Part shown: positions 41,913-51,030 of the stretch, one piece after another
Position numbering within the stretch: position 1 is the stretch's first letter
Layout of the letters: each line of letters starts with the position of its first letter
Notes under the pieces: model-generated
The model's input: the letters and a program-made list of their open reading frames with translations, nothing else
Databases searched by the model: none
What the model was told of the DNA's origin: nothing
Source: Streptomyces sp. DG1A-41
GTDB taxonomy: Bacteria > Actinomycetota > Actinomycetes > Streptomycetales > Streptomycetaceae
DNA: 64,000 bases
Direction: 5' to 3'
NCBI RefSeq assembly: GCF_037055355.1
Contig: NZ_CP146350.1
Coordinates: 1,178,001-1,242,000, forward strand
Program-made: the position numbers and the translations under genes

Positions 41913-43604
41913 ATGTCTGAGATCAAGAGCCCGCTGCCCCGTGAGGTCGCCGACGCGTACGTCGACGAGCTCATCGCCCTCGACCCGATCACCGGCACGT
42001 TCCTCGGCGTCAAGGAGAGTTCGAGCAGGCTGCCCGACACCTCGCCCACGGGCCAGGAGGCGCTCGCGGAGCTGGCGCGCCGGACGCTCGCCCGGCTGGA
42101 CGAGGCGGAGCGGCAGCCCGGCGCGGACAGTGACATCGAGCGCCGCTGCGGGCGGCTGCTGCGTGAGCGGCTCGTCGCGGAACTCGCCGTGCACGAGGCC
42201 GAGGAGAGCCTGCGGTCCGTCAGCAACCTGAGCTCCCTCCCGCACGCGGTGCGCCAGGCGTTCACCGTGACGCCGGCGGCGTCGGAGGAGGACTGGGCGG
42301 CGATCGCCGAGCGGCTGCGCGCGGTCCCGGCCGCGCTGGAGGGCTACCGGGAGTCCCTGGCGCTCGGCCTGGAGCGGAAGCTGCACGGCGGGCCGCGTGC
42401 CACGGCCACGTTCGTGGAGCAGCTGGGTGAGTGGGCGGACGCCGACGGCGAGGGCCGTGGCTGGTTCGAGATTTTCGCGGCCGCCGGCCCCGAGGCGCTG
42501 CGGTCCGAGCTGGACACGGCGGCCCGCTCGGCCACCGAGGCGGTTCTGCGGCTGCGCGACTGGATGCGGGACGTGTACACACCGGCGATCGAGGGCGCGC
42601 CGGATGTGGTGGGCCGGGAACGGTACGCACGCTGGGTGCGCTACTACAACGGCACGGACCTCGACCTGGACGAGGCGTACGCGTACGGCTGGTCCGAGTA
42701 CCACCGCCTCCTCGGCGAGATGAAGGCGGAGGCCGAGAAGATCCTGCCGGGTGCCGCCACGCCGTGGGTGGCGCTGGCGCATCTGGACGAGCACGGCACG
42801 CACATCGAAGGCGTCGACGAGGTCCGCGACTGGTTGCAGTCCCTGATGGACGAGGCGATCGACGCGCTCGACGGCACCCACTTCGACCTGGCCGAGCGGG
42901 TGCGCCGGGTGGAGTCGCGCATCGCCCCTCCGGGCAGCGCCGCGGCCCCGTACTACACGCCGCCGTCGGACGACTTCTCGCGCCCGGGCTGCACCTGGCT
43001 GCCGACCATGGGCGAGACGCGCTTTCCCGTCTACGACCTGGTGTCGACCTGGTACCACGAGGGCGTGCCCGGCCACCACCTCCAGCTGGCCCAGTGGAAG
43101 CACGTGGCGGAGAACCTCTCCCGCTACCAGGCGAGTGTCGGCATGGTGAGCGCCAACGCCGAGGGCTGGGCGCTGTACGCCGAGCGGCTGATGGACGAGC
43201 TGGGGTTCCTGACGGACCCGGAGCGCCGGCTCGGTTACCTGGACGCGCAGATGATGCGTGCCGTGCGCGTCATCATCGACATCGGCACGCATCTGGAGCT
43301 GACGATCCCGGACGACTCCCCCTTCCACCCGGGGGAGCGCTGGACACCGGAGCTGGCGCAGGAGTTCTTCGGTTCGCACAGCAGTCGGCCCGCGGACTTC
43401 GTGGAGAGCGAGCTGACCCGCTATCTGTCCATGCCGGGCCAGGCCATCGGCTACAAGCTGGGCGAGCGGGCCTGGCTGCTGGGCCGCGAGAAGGCCCGCG
43501 CCCGGCGCGGTGAAGGCTTCGACCCGAAGGCCTGGCACATGGCGGCCCTCTCGCAGGGGTCCCTGGGTCTGGACGACCTGGTGGACGAACTGTCCCAGCT
43601 CTAG
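41913..43604 (+). CDS. DUF885-family metallopeptidase-like protein
   Basis: A 563-residue, mainly helical, cytoplasmic protein of the DUF885 family. Near the C-terminus WYHEGVPGHHLQLAQW provides an H-E-x-x-P-G-H-H zinc-type motif, with ANAEGWALYAERLMDELG after it, as in gluzincin peptidases. No signal peptide. ATG 41913 with AGGA upstream is preferred. The substrate is unknown; the family acts on peptides or peptide-like esters. Confidence 0.88.
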   Translation: MSEIKSPLPREVADAYVDELIALDPITGTFLGVKESSSRLPDTSPTGQEALAELARRTLARLDEAERQPGADSDIERRCGRLLRERLVAELAVHEAEESLRSVSNLSSLPHAVRQAFTVTPAASEEDWAAIAERLRAVPAALEGYRESLALGLERKLHGGPRATATFVEQLGEWADADGEGRGWFEIFAAAGPEALRSELDTAARSATEAVLRLRDWMRDVYTPAIEGAPDVVGRERYARWVRYYNGTDLDLDEAYAYGWSEYHRLLGEMKAEAEKILPGAATPWVALAHLDEHGTHIEGVDEVRDWLQSLMDEAIDALDGTHFDLAERVRRVESRIAPPGSAAAPYYTPPSDDFSRPGCTWLPTMGETRFPVYDLVSTWYHEGVPGHHLQLAQWKHVAENLSRYQASVGMVSANAEGWALYAERLMDELGFLTDPERRLGYLDAQMMRAVRVIIDIGTHLELTIPDDSPFHPGERWTPELAQEFFGSHSSRPADFVESELTRYLSMPGQAIGYKLGERAWLLGREKARARRGEGFDPKAWHMAALSQGSLGLDDLVDELSQL

Positions 43605-43623
43605 GGGACGTCAGCGGCGCAGG

Positions 43624-44469
43624 TCAGCGGCGGAAGCCGCCCTCGGAGTCGATGACCTGCCCGGTGACCCACTCCGCCTCGTCCGTGGCGAGCCATGCGA
43701 TGAGGCGGGCGGGGTCGTCGGGCATGCCCCACCGGCCGGCCGGGAAGAGGGCCGCGATGGTCTCGTAGTCCTCGCCGGTCATGTAGTCCGTGTCCACGGG
43801 TCCGGGGTTGACCGTGTTCACGGTGACGGCGTGTTCGGCCAAAGTCGTCGCCAGGGAGCGGGTGATGGAGGCGAGGGCGCCCTTCTGGAGGGCGTAGGCG
43901 ATCTCGCCCGGCATGCCGCCTCCGAGGTCCTGGCCGGAGGTCATCATCATCACGCGCCCGCCTGGAGTGCGCGGCGGCAGCGCGGCTCGCAACCGGGCGT
44001 ACGCCTGGGCCAGCAGGATCACCGAGCGGGTGTCGACCGCCCAGTGCCTGTCGAGCATCGCCGTGTCGATCTCGTCCAGGGAGCCGTCGAACCCGCTCTG
44101 CGCATGGTTGGCGACGAGGATGTCGAGCCGCCCGCCGAGCACCTCGGCGGCCCTGCCGACGAGTTCACCGGGCACGTCCGGATCGCCCAGATGACCGGGC
44201 CCGGCGACGACCCGGGCATCAGGGTCCGCGAGCGCCCCGCGCACGGACGCGACGACGTCCTCGGGACGGTCCGCGCCCCAGGGCTGGCCGGCATCGTGCG
44301 GCACGTGGTGATGCAGATAGACACTCGCCCCGTAGGCGGCAAGGCGCCGGGCCACGGCGTGCCCGATGCCGCCGCGCCGGCTGGCACCGGTGACGAGGGC
44401 TGTGCGGCCGCGCAGGGGCAGGGGGTCGCGGCGGAGTTCTTCGGGGGTGGGGTGGGGAAGTCGAGGCAT
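43624..44469 (-). CDS. Short-chain dehydrogenase/reductase
   Basis: A 281-residue SDR. The nucleotide-binding loop is TGASRRGGIGHAVARRL, with ILVANHAQSGF (the NAG-like motif), Ser in MMTSGQDLGGG and the catalytic YALQK. NPGPVDTDYM and the C-terminal VTGQVIDSEGGFRR are typical of 3-oxoacyl-reductase-like SDRs. Substrate unknown. ATG 44469 lacks a strong ribosome site. Confidence 0.88.
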   Translation of the reverse strand: MPRLPHPTPEELRRDPLPLRGRTALVTGASRRGGIGHAVARRLAAYGASVYLHHHVPHDAGQPWGADRPEDVVASVRGALADPDARVVAGPGHLGDPDVPGELVGRAAEVLGGRLDILVANHAQSGFDGSLDEIDTAMLDRHWAVDTRSVILLAQAYARLRAALPPRTPGGRVMMMTSGQDLGGGMPGEIAYALQKGALASITRSLATTLAEHAVTVNTVNPGPVDTDYMTGEDYETIAALFPAGRWGMPDDPARLIAWLATDEAEWVTGQVIDSEGGFRR

Positions 44470-44513
44470 ACGATCATCGTGTCCGGGCTGCACGAGCGCC
44501 GCACGCGAATATC

Positions 44514-44577
44514 GCCCCTCAGGGGCGCGGGGCTGTGCCGATATGCGGCTCAGTCGCGTGGGCGCGACCAGCCACAA
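44514..44577 (+). repeat. Dispersed palindromic intergenic repeat, copy C
   Basis: The best-preserved copy: stem GCCCCTCAGGGGC, then GCGGGGCTGTGCCGATATGC, GGCTCAGTCGCG and TGGGCGCGACCAGCCAC. It lies in the gap after the Imm21-like gene and before the SDR start. All three copies are at or next to gene 3' ends, which suggests terminators or mRNA-protecting hairpins. Confidence 0.75.
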
Positions 44578-44612
44578 AGCCCGCACACGCCGACCGGTCG
44601 ACCGCCCCACGG

Positions 44613-45131
44613 TCATCTGGGCGCAAGGAGCCGCAGTTGGACCAAGCCCAGCCACGTTTCCGGACCCGGCTGAACCCGAGCCGCCCGAACCGCGTAGCGC
44701 CCGCGCTCCAGAACCACCCGAACCCCCTCGCTCCCCGAAGGATCCGCCCCAGGCCACGCCGCATCAAAAAGCAGCACAGCACCGGGCACCTCCCAGTGAA
44801 CCTCCGGCTCCCACTCCGCCGTGTCGACGGCCAACGGCACGCTCGCCAGCAACTCGTCCTCGGAATCACCCGCGCACCACCGGACGAACATCCCCTGGTC
44901 GGGCAGATAGGCCGTCGACGCAGGCTCGTCGCCCAGAACCAGGGCCGTGCAGTCGCCGACCGGCAGAAGCCCGACGTGCCCGTCCACCTCACAGGCCCGG
45001 TCGTAGTCCGACGCCGTCTCCTCGCCGTCGGCACCCGCCCAGAACGGCAGAACCGTCTCGGGCACCGCTATCAGCGGCCCGCCGCCCGACTCCACCCATT
45101 CCACGACGCCCGGCTCCGCGTATCGCACCAT
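44613..45131 (-). CDS. Imm21-family immunity protein, orphan
   Basis: A 172-residue protein starting MVRYAEPGVVEWVESGGGPLI, with VPETVLPFWAGADGEETASDYDRACEV and ETWLGLVQLRLL blocks recalled from Imm21 proteins. Imm21 members protect against polymorphic toxins, but no toxin with a CdiA-, WXG100- or PT-type architecture is nearby. The function is either immunity against foreign toxins or an adopted role. The gene lies 44 bp downstream of the rhodanese gene on the same strand. Confidence 0.75.
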   Translation of the reverse strand: MVRYAEPGVVEWVESGGGPLIAVPETVLPFWAGADGEETASDYDRACEVDGHVGLLPVGDCTALVLGDEPASTAYLPDQGMFVRWCAGDSEDELLASVPLAVDTAEWEPEVHWEVPGAVLLFDAAWPGADPSGSEGVRVVLERGRYAVRAARVQPGPETWLGLVQLRLLAPR

Positions 45132-45175
45132 GGCGCAAGAACCTACAGGGTCAATCCCCTTCAAATTTCCGGGGG

Positions 45176-45652
45176 TCAGCAGCCGCAGTCACCAGCACCC
45201 GCGGGAGCCGTCAGGGGATCCGGGGCACGGCGTTCGCGGCCCTGCCAGGTCTCGAACTCGAAGCCCTCGCGCGCCCAGTACTCGAAACCCCCGAGCATCT
45301 CCTTGACCTGGTAACCCAGTTCGGCGAGGGCCAGGGCGGCACGGGCGGCACCGTTGCAGCCGGGGCCCCAGCAGTACGTCACGACCGGCACCGACCTGTC
45401 GAGGAGTTGTGCGGCCTGCTCGCGGACGAGCGCGGTCGGCAGGTGGACGGCTCCGGGGATGTGGCCCTGGTCCCAGGCCTCTATGGAGCGGGAGTCGACC
45501 AGTGCGAAGCCGGGGTCGCCGCCGGCCGCGAGTGCGGCGGCGACGTCGGACACGTCGGTGTGGAAGGCGAGGCCTGCGCGGAAGTGGATGGCGGCCTCGG
45601 CCGGGGCGGCGGGGGCGACGCGCAGCACGGGATTCACGGTGATGGTGGTCAT
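45176..45652 (-). CDS. Rhodanese-like sulfurtransferase domain protein
   Basis: A 158-residue single-domain rhodanese. LVDSRSIEAWDQGHIPGAVHLP marks the conserved start. The active-site Cys is in VVTYCWGPGCNGAARAA, a six-residue loop with an extra Cys; WYWxGC-type loops vary between sulfurtransferases and phosphatases. It ends GAGDCGC, a Cys pair at the very C-terminus that may bind metal or persulfide. Divergent from an AsnC regulator. Confidence 0.88.
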   Translation of the reverse strand: MTTITVNPVLRVAPAAPAEAAIHFRAGLAFHTDVSDVAAALAAGGDPGFALVDSRSIEAWDQGHIPGAVHLPTALVREQAAQLLDRSVPVVTYCWGPGCNGAARAALALAELGYQVKEMLGGFEYWAREGFEFETWQGRERRAPDPLTAPAGAGDCGC

Positions 45653-45694
45653 GCCGAGAAAGCTACGGCCGCTGATCCGGACCTTGAAGTGATG

Positions 45695-45726
45695 ATCCCC
45701 GGCATTCCGCTTGATCCGCCGGGGAT
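45695..45726. promoter_or_regulatory. Inverted repeat between rhodanese and AsnC genes
   Basis: ATCCCCGGC (45695-45703) and GCCGGGGAT (45718-45726) are perfect 9-bp arms with a 14-bp spacer, ending 21 bases before the AsnC ATG. The position fits an autoregulatory operator for the neighbouring Lrp/AsnC protein. Confidence 0.5.
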
Positions 45727-45746
45727 TTCGCTGCTATTCCTCGGGG

Positions 45747-46193
45747 ATGACCGCGTATTCCCCGGACGCCACCGACTGGCGCATCCTCGACGTCCTCCAG
45801 CGGGAGGGCCGGGCCGGTTTCACCGAGCTGGCCCGTGCCGTCTCCATGTCCGCGAGCGCGGTCACCGAACGGGTGCGCCGCATGGAGGAGGCCGGGGTCA
45901 TCCAGGGCTACACGGCGGTGGTCGATCCGGAGAAGCTGGGACTGCCGATCCTGGCGTTCGTACGTCTGCGGTACCCCACCGGGAACTACAAGCCCTTCCA
46001 CGACCTCGTCGCCGCCACGCCCGAGATCCTGGAGGCACACCACGTCACCGGCGACGACTGTTTCGTCATCAAGGTCACGGCCCGCTCGATGCGCCACCTG
46101 GAGGAGGTGTCCGGGCGGATCGGGGCGCTGGGCTCGGTGACCACGAGCGTCGTGTACTCCTCGCCGCTCCCCCGGCGGCCCCTCGGCCGCTGA
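45747..46193 (+). CDS. Lrp/AsnC-family regulator, second
   Basis: A 148-residue regulator: HTH (DATDWRILDVLQREGRAGFTELARAVSMSAS, VTERVRRMEEAGVIQGY) and RAM domain (FVRLRYPTGNYKPFHDLVAATPEILEAHHVTGDDCFVIKV). Divergent from the rhodanese gene with a 94-bp gap containing a dyad. It may respond to an amino acid or sulfur compound and control that gene; a target outside the window is equally possible. ATG 45747 is chosen over an upstream in-frame start. Confidence 0.9.
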   Translation: MTAYSPDATDWRILDVLQREGRAGFTELARAVSMSASAVTERVRRMEEAGVIQGYTAVVDPEKLGLPILAFVRLRYPTGNYKPFHDLVAATPEILEAHHVTGDDCFVIKVTARSMRHLEEVSGRIGALGSVTTSVVYSSPLPRRPLGR

Positions 46194-46270
46194 CGCTTCG
46201 GACATCCCGCACAGCAGCGTCCCGACCCGCACCGGCGTCCCCGCGGACTCACGCCCCTCGGCCGCTGACC

Positions 46271-49267
46271 TCAGCCCACGCCGCGCTGCCGCAGCACCGA
46301 TCCGGACCTGCCCTTGACGACCTCCAGCTGGGCGTGGATCCGCCGTCGCAGGTCGGGCACGTGGCTGACGATGCCGACGCTGCGGTCGCGTTCGCGCAGG
46401 GAGTCGAGGACGTCGAGGACCTCGTCGAGGGTCTGGTCGTCGAGGCTGCCGAAGCCCTCGTCGATGAAGAGGGTGTCCAGCCGCACCCCGCCGGCCTCGT
46501 CCGTGACGACGTCCGCGAGGCCGAGGGCGAGGGCGAGCGAGGCGAAGAACGTCTCGCCGCCCGACAGCGTCGCCGTGTCCCGCTCGCGGCCGGTCCAGGC
46601 GTCGACGACGTGCAGCCCGAGTCCGCTGCGGCCGCGTCCGGTGCGGTCGTCGGAGTGGACGAGGGTGTAGCGGCCGGACGACATGCGCCGCAGCCGTACG
46701 GTCGCGGCTGCGGCGACCTGTTCCAGGCGGGCCGCCAGTACGTAGGACTCCAGGCGCATCCGGCGTTCGTTGTCCGCCGAGGTGCCGGCGGTGAGGCCGG
46801 CCATGCGGGCGACCCGGTCGTACTCCTCGCGCAGCGGCGCCAGCCGGCGGACGGAGGCGGTCGCCCGGGCGGAGAGCCGATCGAGTTCGGCGCAGCGCCG
46901 GGCGGCGGCGTCGTGTGCGGAGGCGGCCTCGCGCAGCCGGCGGGCCGCGGCGTCGGCGGTGAGCTGCGCCGACGTCAGGTCGGCGGGCCGCTGCCGGGCG
47001 GCGGTGGCGGTGTCGGCCTCGGCGAGGACGGCCCGTACGGCGGCCTCCTCGGTCTGCCAGGCGTCCAGCCGGCGTTGCAGCTCGCGGTGGGCGGCGTCGT
47101 CGAGGACGGCGGCGGCCGCGTCCCGCGGGGTGTCGAAGCCGGCGCGGAAGGCGGCGTCTGCGAGCCGGGCGTCGGCGTCCTTGAGCCGCTGGGCGGTGTC
47201 CTCGGCGGCGCGGGCGGCGTCGGCACCGTCCGTGAGCAGCGCGGTCCGGCGCTCCAGTTGCGCGGCCCGGGCGGCGACGCTGTCCAGGGCGCCCCTCGCC
47301 CGGTCCAGCTCCTCCTCCAGGGCCGCGCGCTCGCTCTCCAGCCGCTCTCGGTGGCCGACCCGGGCGGCGCTCCGCACGGCGGCCTCCTGCCGGGCGGCGA
47401 CGCGCCGCTCGTACTCGTGCCCGGCCTGCCGCAGCCGCTCCTGCGCGGCGTGCAGCTCGGCGGCGCCCCGGCGGGCCTGCGCGTACTGCTCCTCCAACTC
47501 CGCGAGCTCGCGGGCGAGCTGCTCGGTGGGAGTGTCACCCGCCTCGGCGGTGGCGGCGGCCAGCGCCTCCCGGACGACGCCGAGATTCCGCTCGTCCTCG
47601 GCGCGCTGTTCGTCGACGCGCTGATAGGCCGCCAGGGCGTGTTCCTCGGCCTCGCGGTCGACGTGCCCGGCGATTTTGCGGGCGGGGGCGGGGTGTTCGG
47701 TGGCCCCGCAGACGGCGCAGGGCTCACCGTCGGTGAGGTTCGCGGCCAGTTCGGCGGCGATGCCGGTCAGGCGCTGTTCCTTGAGGTCGAGCCAGTGCTG
47801 CTTGGCGCGCAGCGCCTCTTCCTGTGCGGTGCGGGCCTGCTCGACGGCCTTGTTGGTGTCCTCGGCGAGCTGGTCGCGCAGCCGGGCCGCCTTCAGCCGC
47901 TGCCGCGCGGGCTCGCGCCGTACGGCGAGTTGTTCGGCTAGGGAGGAGGCCTGCTGGGCGGAGTCGACGCGGGCCTGGAGGGCGGTGCGCGTCTCCTCCC
48001 AGCCGTCGAGCCAGGCCTCCGCCTCCTGGAGGAGCTCGGCGTCGGCGCGTTCCTGGCGGTCCAGGCCGGCGCGTTCGTCGAGGAGTTCGGCCAGTCGCCG
48101 CTCGGCGCGGCGGGCCGAGTCCAGTCCGCCCAGTTCCTCGGCGGCCCGGCGGGCGGCGGCCGCGAGCCCGGCCGCGCCCGCGTCGGCGAAGGTCTCGGGC
48201 AGCAGGGCACGCGCGCGTGCCTCGGCGGCGGCCGCCCGCCGGTGTTCGGCCTCGGCGGTCTCCCGCAGGTCCAGGGCGGGCGCGACCGCCTCGGCCTTGC
48301 GGGCGCGCTCCATCCGCTTCTGCGCCTCCCGGTACGCCTCGGTCCGCTCCTCCAGGAGCGCCGCCCGTTCCTGTGCCTGCGCGAACCGCCGCTGGAGGCG
48401 GGCCAGTTCGCGTACGTCGTCGAGGGCCCGGCCGGCGGCCGCCTGCGCGGACTCGGCGGCTGCGAGCGTGCACTCGGCGACGGTGAGCTGTTCGCGGGCG
48501 GTGCTGCGGGCGACGGCGGCGGTGCCCAGCACCGCCTCGGCGAGTCCTGGTTCGCCGGGTGCCAGGTCCGGCAGGCTCATGGCGTCGCCCGCGGCCTGCT
48601 GCATGCGGTGGGCGTCGGCCAGCAGCTCGGCGTCCCCGTCCCGGACCTGGGCCTCGGTGGCGCGGCGGCGCTCGGCGAGGCGCTTCTCGACGTCGGCGAA
48701 GCGGCGGGTGTCGAACAGGCGGCCCAGCAGCTTGCCGCGGGCCTCGGCGTCGGCGCGCAGGAACCGCGCGAAGTCGCCCTGCGGCAGCAGCACGACCTGG
48801 CAGAACTGCTCCCGGCTCATGCCGAGCAGCTGGGTGATCTCCTCGCCGATCTCCTGGTGGGAGCGGCTGAGGTCCTTCCAGGCCCCGGCCGTGGTGTCGT
48901 ACTCGCGGAGCCAGCTCTGGGCCTTGTCGAGCGTCGTGCCGGTGCCGCGTTTCTTGGGGCGTTCCCAGGGCGGCTGGCGGGTGATCTCCAGGCGGCGTCC
49001 GGCGACGGTGAGTTCGAGGGTGACCTCCGTGCGGGTCGCGGGCGCGGCGTGGTCGCTGCGCAGGGCCGTGCCCTGTCCGCTGCCCTGCCGGGCGCCCGGC
49101 ACCGAGCCGTACAGGGCGTAGCACACGGCGTCGAGGACGGATGTCTTGCCCGCGCCGGTGGGTCCGTGCAGCAGGAACAGCCCGGCCGCCGACAGTTCGT
49201 CGAAGTCGACGCTCTGGGTGCCTCCGAAGGGTCCGAAGGCGGTGATCGTCAGCCGGTGGAGCCTCAC
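46271..49267 (-). CDS. sbcC: SbcC, ATPase subunit of the SbcCD nuclease
   Basis: A 998-residue SMC-like ABC ATPase. Walker A GPTGAGKTS at residues 35-42, Q loop in the CQVVLLPQGDFARFL block, a long Ala/Glu/Arg-rich coiled coil broken by the zinc hook CAVCGATEHPAPA near residue 517, then LSGGETFF signature and FIDEGFGSLDD Walker B near the C-terminus. With SbcD it cuts hairpins and blocked ends. GTG 49267 overlaps the sbcD stop by 4 bp (GTGA). Confidence 0.94.
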   Translation of the reverse strand: MRLHRLTITAFGPFGGTQSVDFDELSAAGLFLLHGPTGAGKTSVLDAVCYALYGSVPGARQGSGQGTALRSDHAAPATRTEVTLELTVAGRRLEITRQPPWERPKKRGTGTTLDKAQSWLREYDTTAGAWKDLSRSHQEIGEEITQLLGMSREQFCQVVLLPQGDFARFLRADAEARGKLLGRLFDTRRFADVEKRLAERRRATEAQVRDGDAELLADAHRMQQAAGDAMSLPDLAPGEPGLAEAVLGTAAVARSTAREQLTVAECTLAAAESAQAAAGRALDDVRELARLQRRFAQAQERAALLEERTEAYREAQKRMERARKAEAVAPALDLRETAEAEHRRAAAAEARARALLPETFADAGAAGLAAAARRAAEELGGLDSARRAERRLAELLDERAGLDRQERADAELLQEAEAWLDGWEETRTALQARVDSAQQASSLAEQLAVRREPARQRLKAARLRDQLAEDTNKAVEQARTAQEEALRAKQHWLDLKEQRLTGIAAELAANLTDGEPCAVCGATEHPAPARKIAGHVDREAEEHALAAYQRVDEQRAEDERNLGVVREALAAATAEAGDTPTEQLARELAELEEQYAQARRGAAELHAAQERLRQAGHEYERRVAARQEAAVRSAARVGHRERLESERAALEEELDRARGALDSVAARAAQLERRTALLTDGADAARAAEDTAQRLKDADARLADAAFRAGFDTPRDAAAAVLDDAAHRELQRRLDAWQTEEAAVRAVLAEADTATAARQRPADLTSAQLTADAAARRLREAASAHDAAARRCAELDRLSARATASVRRLAPLREEYDRVARMAGLTAGTSADNERRMRLESYVLAARLEQVAAAATVRLRRMSSGRYTLVHSDDRTGRGRSGLGLHVVDAWTGRERDTATLSGGETFFASLALALGLADVVTDEAGGVRLDTLFIDEGFGSLDDQTLDEVLDVLDSLRERDRSVGIVSHVPDLRRRIHAQLEVVKGRSGSVLRQRGVG

Positions 49268-50427
49268 CGGGCGACCTCCCGTACGGTCTCGTCGGCCCGC
49301 ACCGCGTCGAACGCGTCCCGCAGCACGCCCTGTTCGTGCGCGTCGGGTCCGGCGCCGCGCACGTGGGCGACGAAGTCCTCCGCGATCTGCTGGTCGCTGC
49401 GGCCGACCAGGCGCCGGGCGTACGACACCTCGGGGTCGTCCTCGGCCCGGTCGGGGTCGAAGACGAGGCTGAGGGTGTGCGGGAAGCGCTCGGTGAGCCG
49501 GGCCATCGGGTCGGCCGGACGGACCGGGTCGGTGAGCGTCGCCTCGACCCATGCCTCCTCGTGCCGCTCCAGCTCCGGGTCGGCGAGCAGGTTCTCCAGC
49601 GTGCCCCGGATCCGGGCCAGGGCGCGCGGCACCGGGCAGTCGACGCGCTCGGCGTCGACGGAGCCGTCGGCGGCCAGGTCGACGAGCCACATGCTCTTGC
49701 GGTGTTCGGCCTCCGAGAAGGAGTAGGGCAGCGGGGAGCCGGAGTAACGGACGCGGTCGCTGAGGGTCTGGCAGCCGTGCAGATGCCCGAGGGCCACGTA
49801 GTCGACGCCGTCGAAGACGCCGGCGGGCACGGCGGCCACGCCGCCGACGGTGATGTCCCTTTCGCTGTCGCTGGGTTCGCCGCCGGTGACGAAGGCGTGC
49901 GCGAGGACGACGGAGCGCGTGCCGGGCGCGCGCGTGGCGAGGTCGGCGCGGACCCGGTCCATGGCGGCGGCGAGCACGGCCTCGTGCCCGGCCTTCTCCA
50001 CGCCGAACTCGTCCTTCACCAGGGCCGGTTCGAGGTAGGGCAGCCCGTAGAAGGCGACGTCCCCGTGGGCGTCGGCCAGCACCACCGGGATCCCGGCCGC
50101 CGACGGCTCGGTCCGCAGGTCGATGCCGGCCCGCCCGATGAGGCCCGCACCGACGCCCAGCCGGCGGGCCGAGTCGTGGTTCCCGGAGATCATCACGGTC
50201 GGCACGCCGAGGTCGGCGAGGCGGTGCAGGGCGTCGTCGAACAACTCGACCGCGGCGAGCGGCGGCACGGCCCGGTCGTAGACGTCCCCTGACACGACCA
50301 CCGCGTCCACGGCCCGCTCGCGCACGGTCGTGACGAGGTGGCCGATGAACTCGGCCTGGGCGGCGAGCATGTTCACCCGGTGGAACGACCGGCCGAGGTG
50401 CCAGTCGGACGTGTGCAGCAGTCTCAC
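49264..50427 (-). CDS. sbcD: SbcD, nuclease subunit of the SbcCD complex
   Basis: A 387-residue Mre11-type metallophosphoesterase. Motifs are LLHTSDWHLGRSF, VVSGDVYDRAVPP, MISGNHDSARRLG, VLAHAF and VALGHLHG, ordered as in Mre11. It starts at GTG 50427 (VRLLHTSDWHLG), where homology begins; a 26-residue upstream extension is rejected. It overlaps sbcC by 4 bp, so the subunits are translationally coupled. Confidence 0.94.
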   Translation of the reverse strand: MRLLHTSDWHLGRSFHRVNMLAAQAEFIGHLVTTVRERAVDAVVVSGDVYDRAVPPLAAVELFDDALHRLADLGVPTVMISGNHDSARRLGVGAGLIGRAGIDLRTEPSAAGIPVVLADAHGDVAFYGLPYLEPALVKDEFGVEKAGHEAVLAAAMDRVRADLATRAPGTRSVVLAHAFVTGGEPSDSERDITVGGVAAVPAGVFDGVDYVALGHLHGCQTLSDRVRYSGSPLPYSFSEAEHRKSMWLVDLAADGSVDAERVDCPVPRALARIRGTLENLLADPELERHEEAWVEATLTDPVRPADPMARLTERFPHTLSLVFDPDRAEDDPEVSYARRLVGRSDQQIAEDFVAHVRGAGPDAHEQGVLRDAFDAVRADETVREVAR

Positions 50428-50458
50428 GACGCCGCTCCGACCTGCATGACTCCCCCTG

Positions 50459-50626
50459 CTACCGCTCCACGACCCGCACGAGCCGGCACAGCTCGCTGTC
50501 AGCACCCACCACGCTAACCCGTGCGGGCACCTGGTCCATCACGAACCTCGCGATGCCCCACCCGCCGGGCGCCAATTCGGGGGAAATGTCCGCACGTACG
50601 CCCTGCGGGAGTCGAGCGCGCAGGCT
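50459..50626 (-). pseudogene. Possible 3' remnant of an ATP-binding regulator
   Basis: A short minus-strand frame, too short to be listed as a gene, reads LPQGVRADISPELAPGGWG, IARFVMDQVPARVSVVG and ends ELCRLVRVVER at the TAG at 50459. The GGWG...V...V...V pattern resembles the G box and last strand of RsbW-type HATPase proteins. There is no start and no upstream domain; its upstream DNA is the MarR remnant. Third-position GC of about 80% supports former coding. Weak. Confidence 0.3.
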
Positions 50627-51030
50627 CAGCCCTGCCCCGTGTGGTCGAGGCCCTCGTGCCCGACATGGGAAACACCCCGCACGTTCAGCTCCTCCTGCAC
50701 GTCGTCGAGCAGCTCGCGCAGCAGCTCGGCGAGTGCTTCGCGCCGCTCCGGGCCCAGGCGTTCCAGCAGCTGCGTCTCGCGGGTGAGCACCCGGTCCACC
50801 GTGCGCTCCACCAACTCGTGGCCGACCGGGGTCAGTTCGACCAGCACCGCGCGGCTGCGGCCGGGGGCGGGGCGGCGCGTGACCAACTTGTCGCGCTCGG
50901 CGCGCGCGACCCGCTGGGAGATGGCGCCGGCGGTCACCAGGGAGTGCCCGGCGAGGTCCTGGGTGCTCAGGGTGTACGGCGGCCCGCTGCGGCGCAGCAC
51001 GCTGAGCAGGTCCAGGGCGGCCGGGTCGGC
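50626..51030 (-). pseudogene. MarR-family regulator lacking its N-terminus
   Basis: The C-terminal roughly 135 residues of a MarR protein: GPPYTLSTQDLAGHSLVTAG, AISQRVARAERDKLVTRRPA, PGRSRAVLVELTPVGHELV and a helical tail ending at the TGA at 50626. The first helices (about 45 residues) are missing: at about 51005-51030 the DNA switches to the inside of an MFS gene on the plus strand. MarR and MFS efflux genes are usually divergent partners, so a deletion across their common promoter explains both truncations. Confidence 0.75.
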
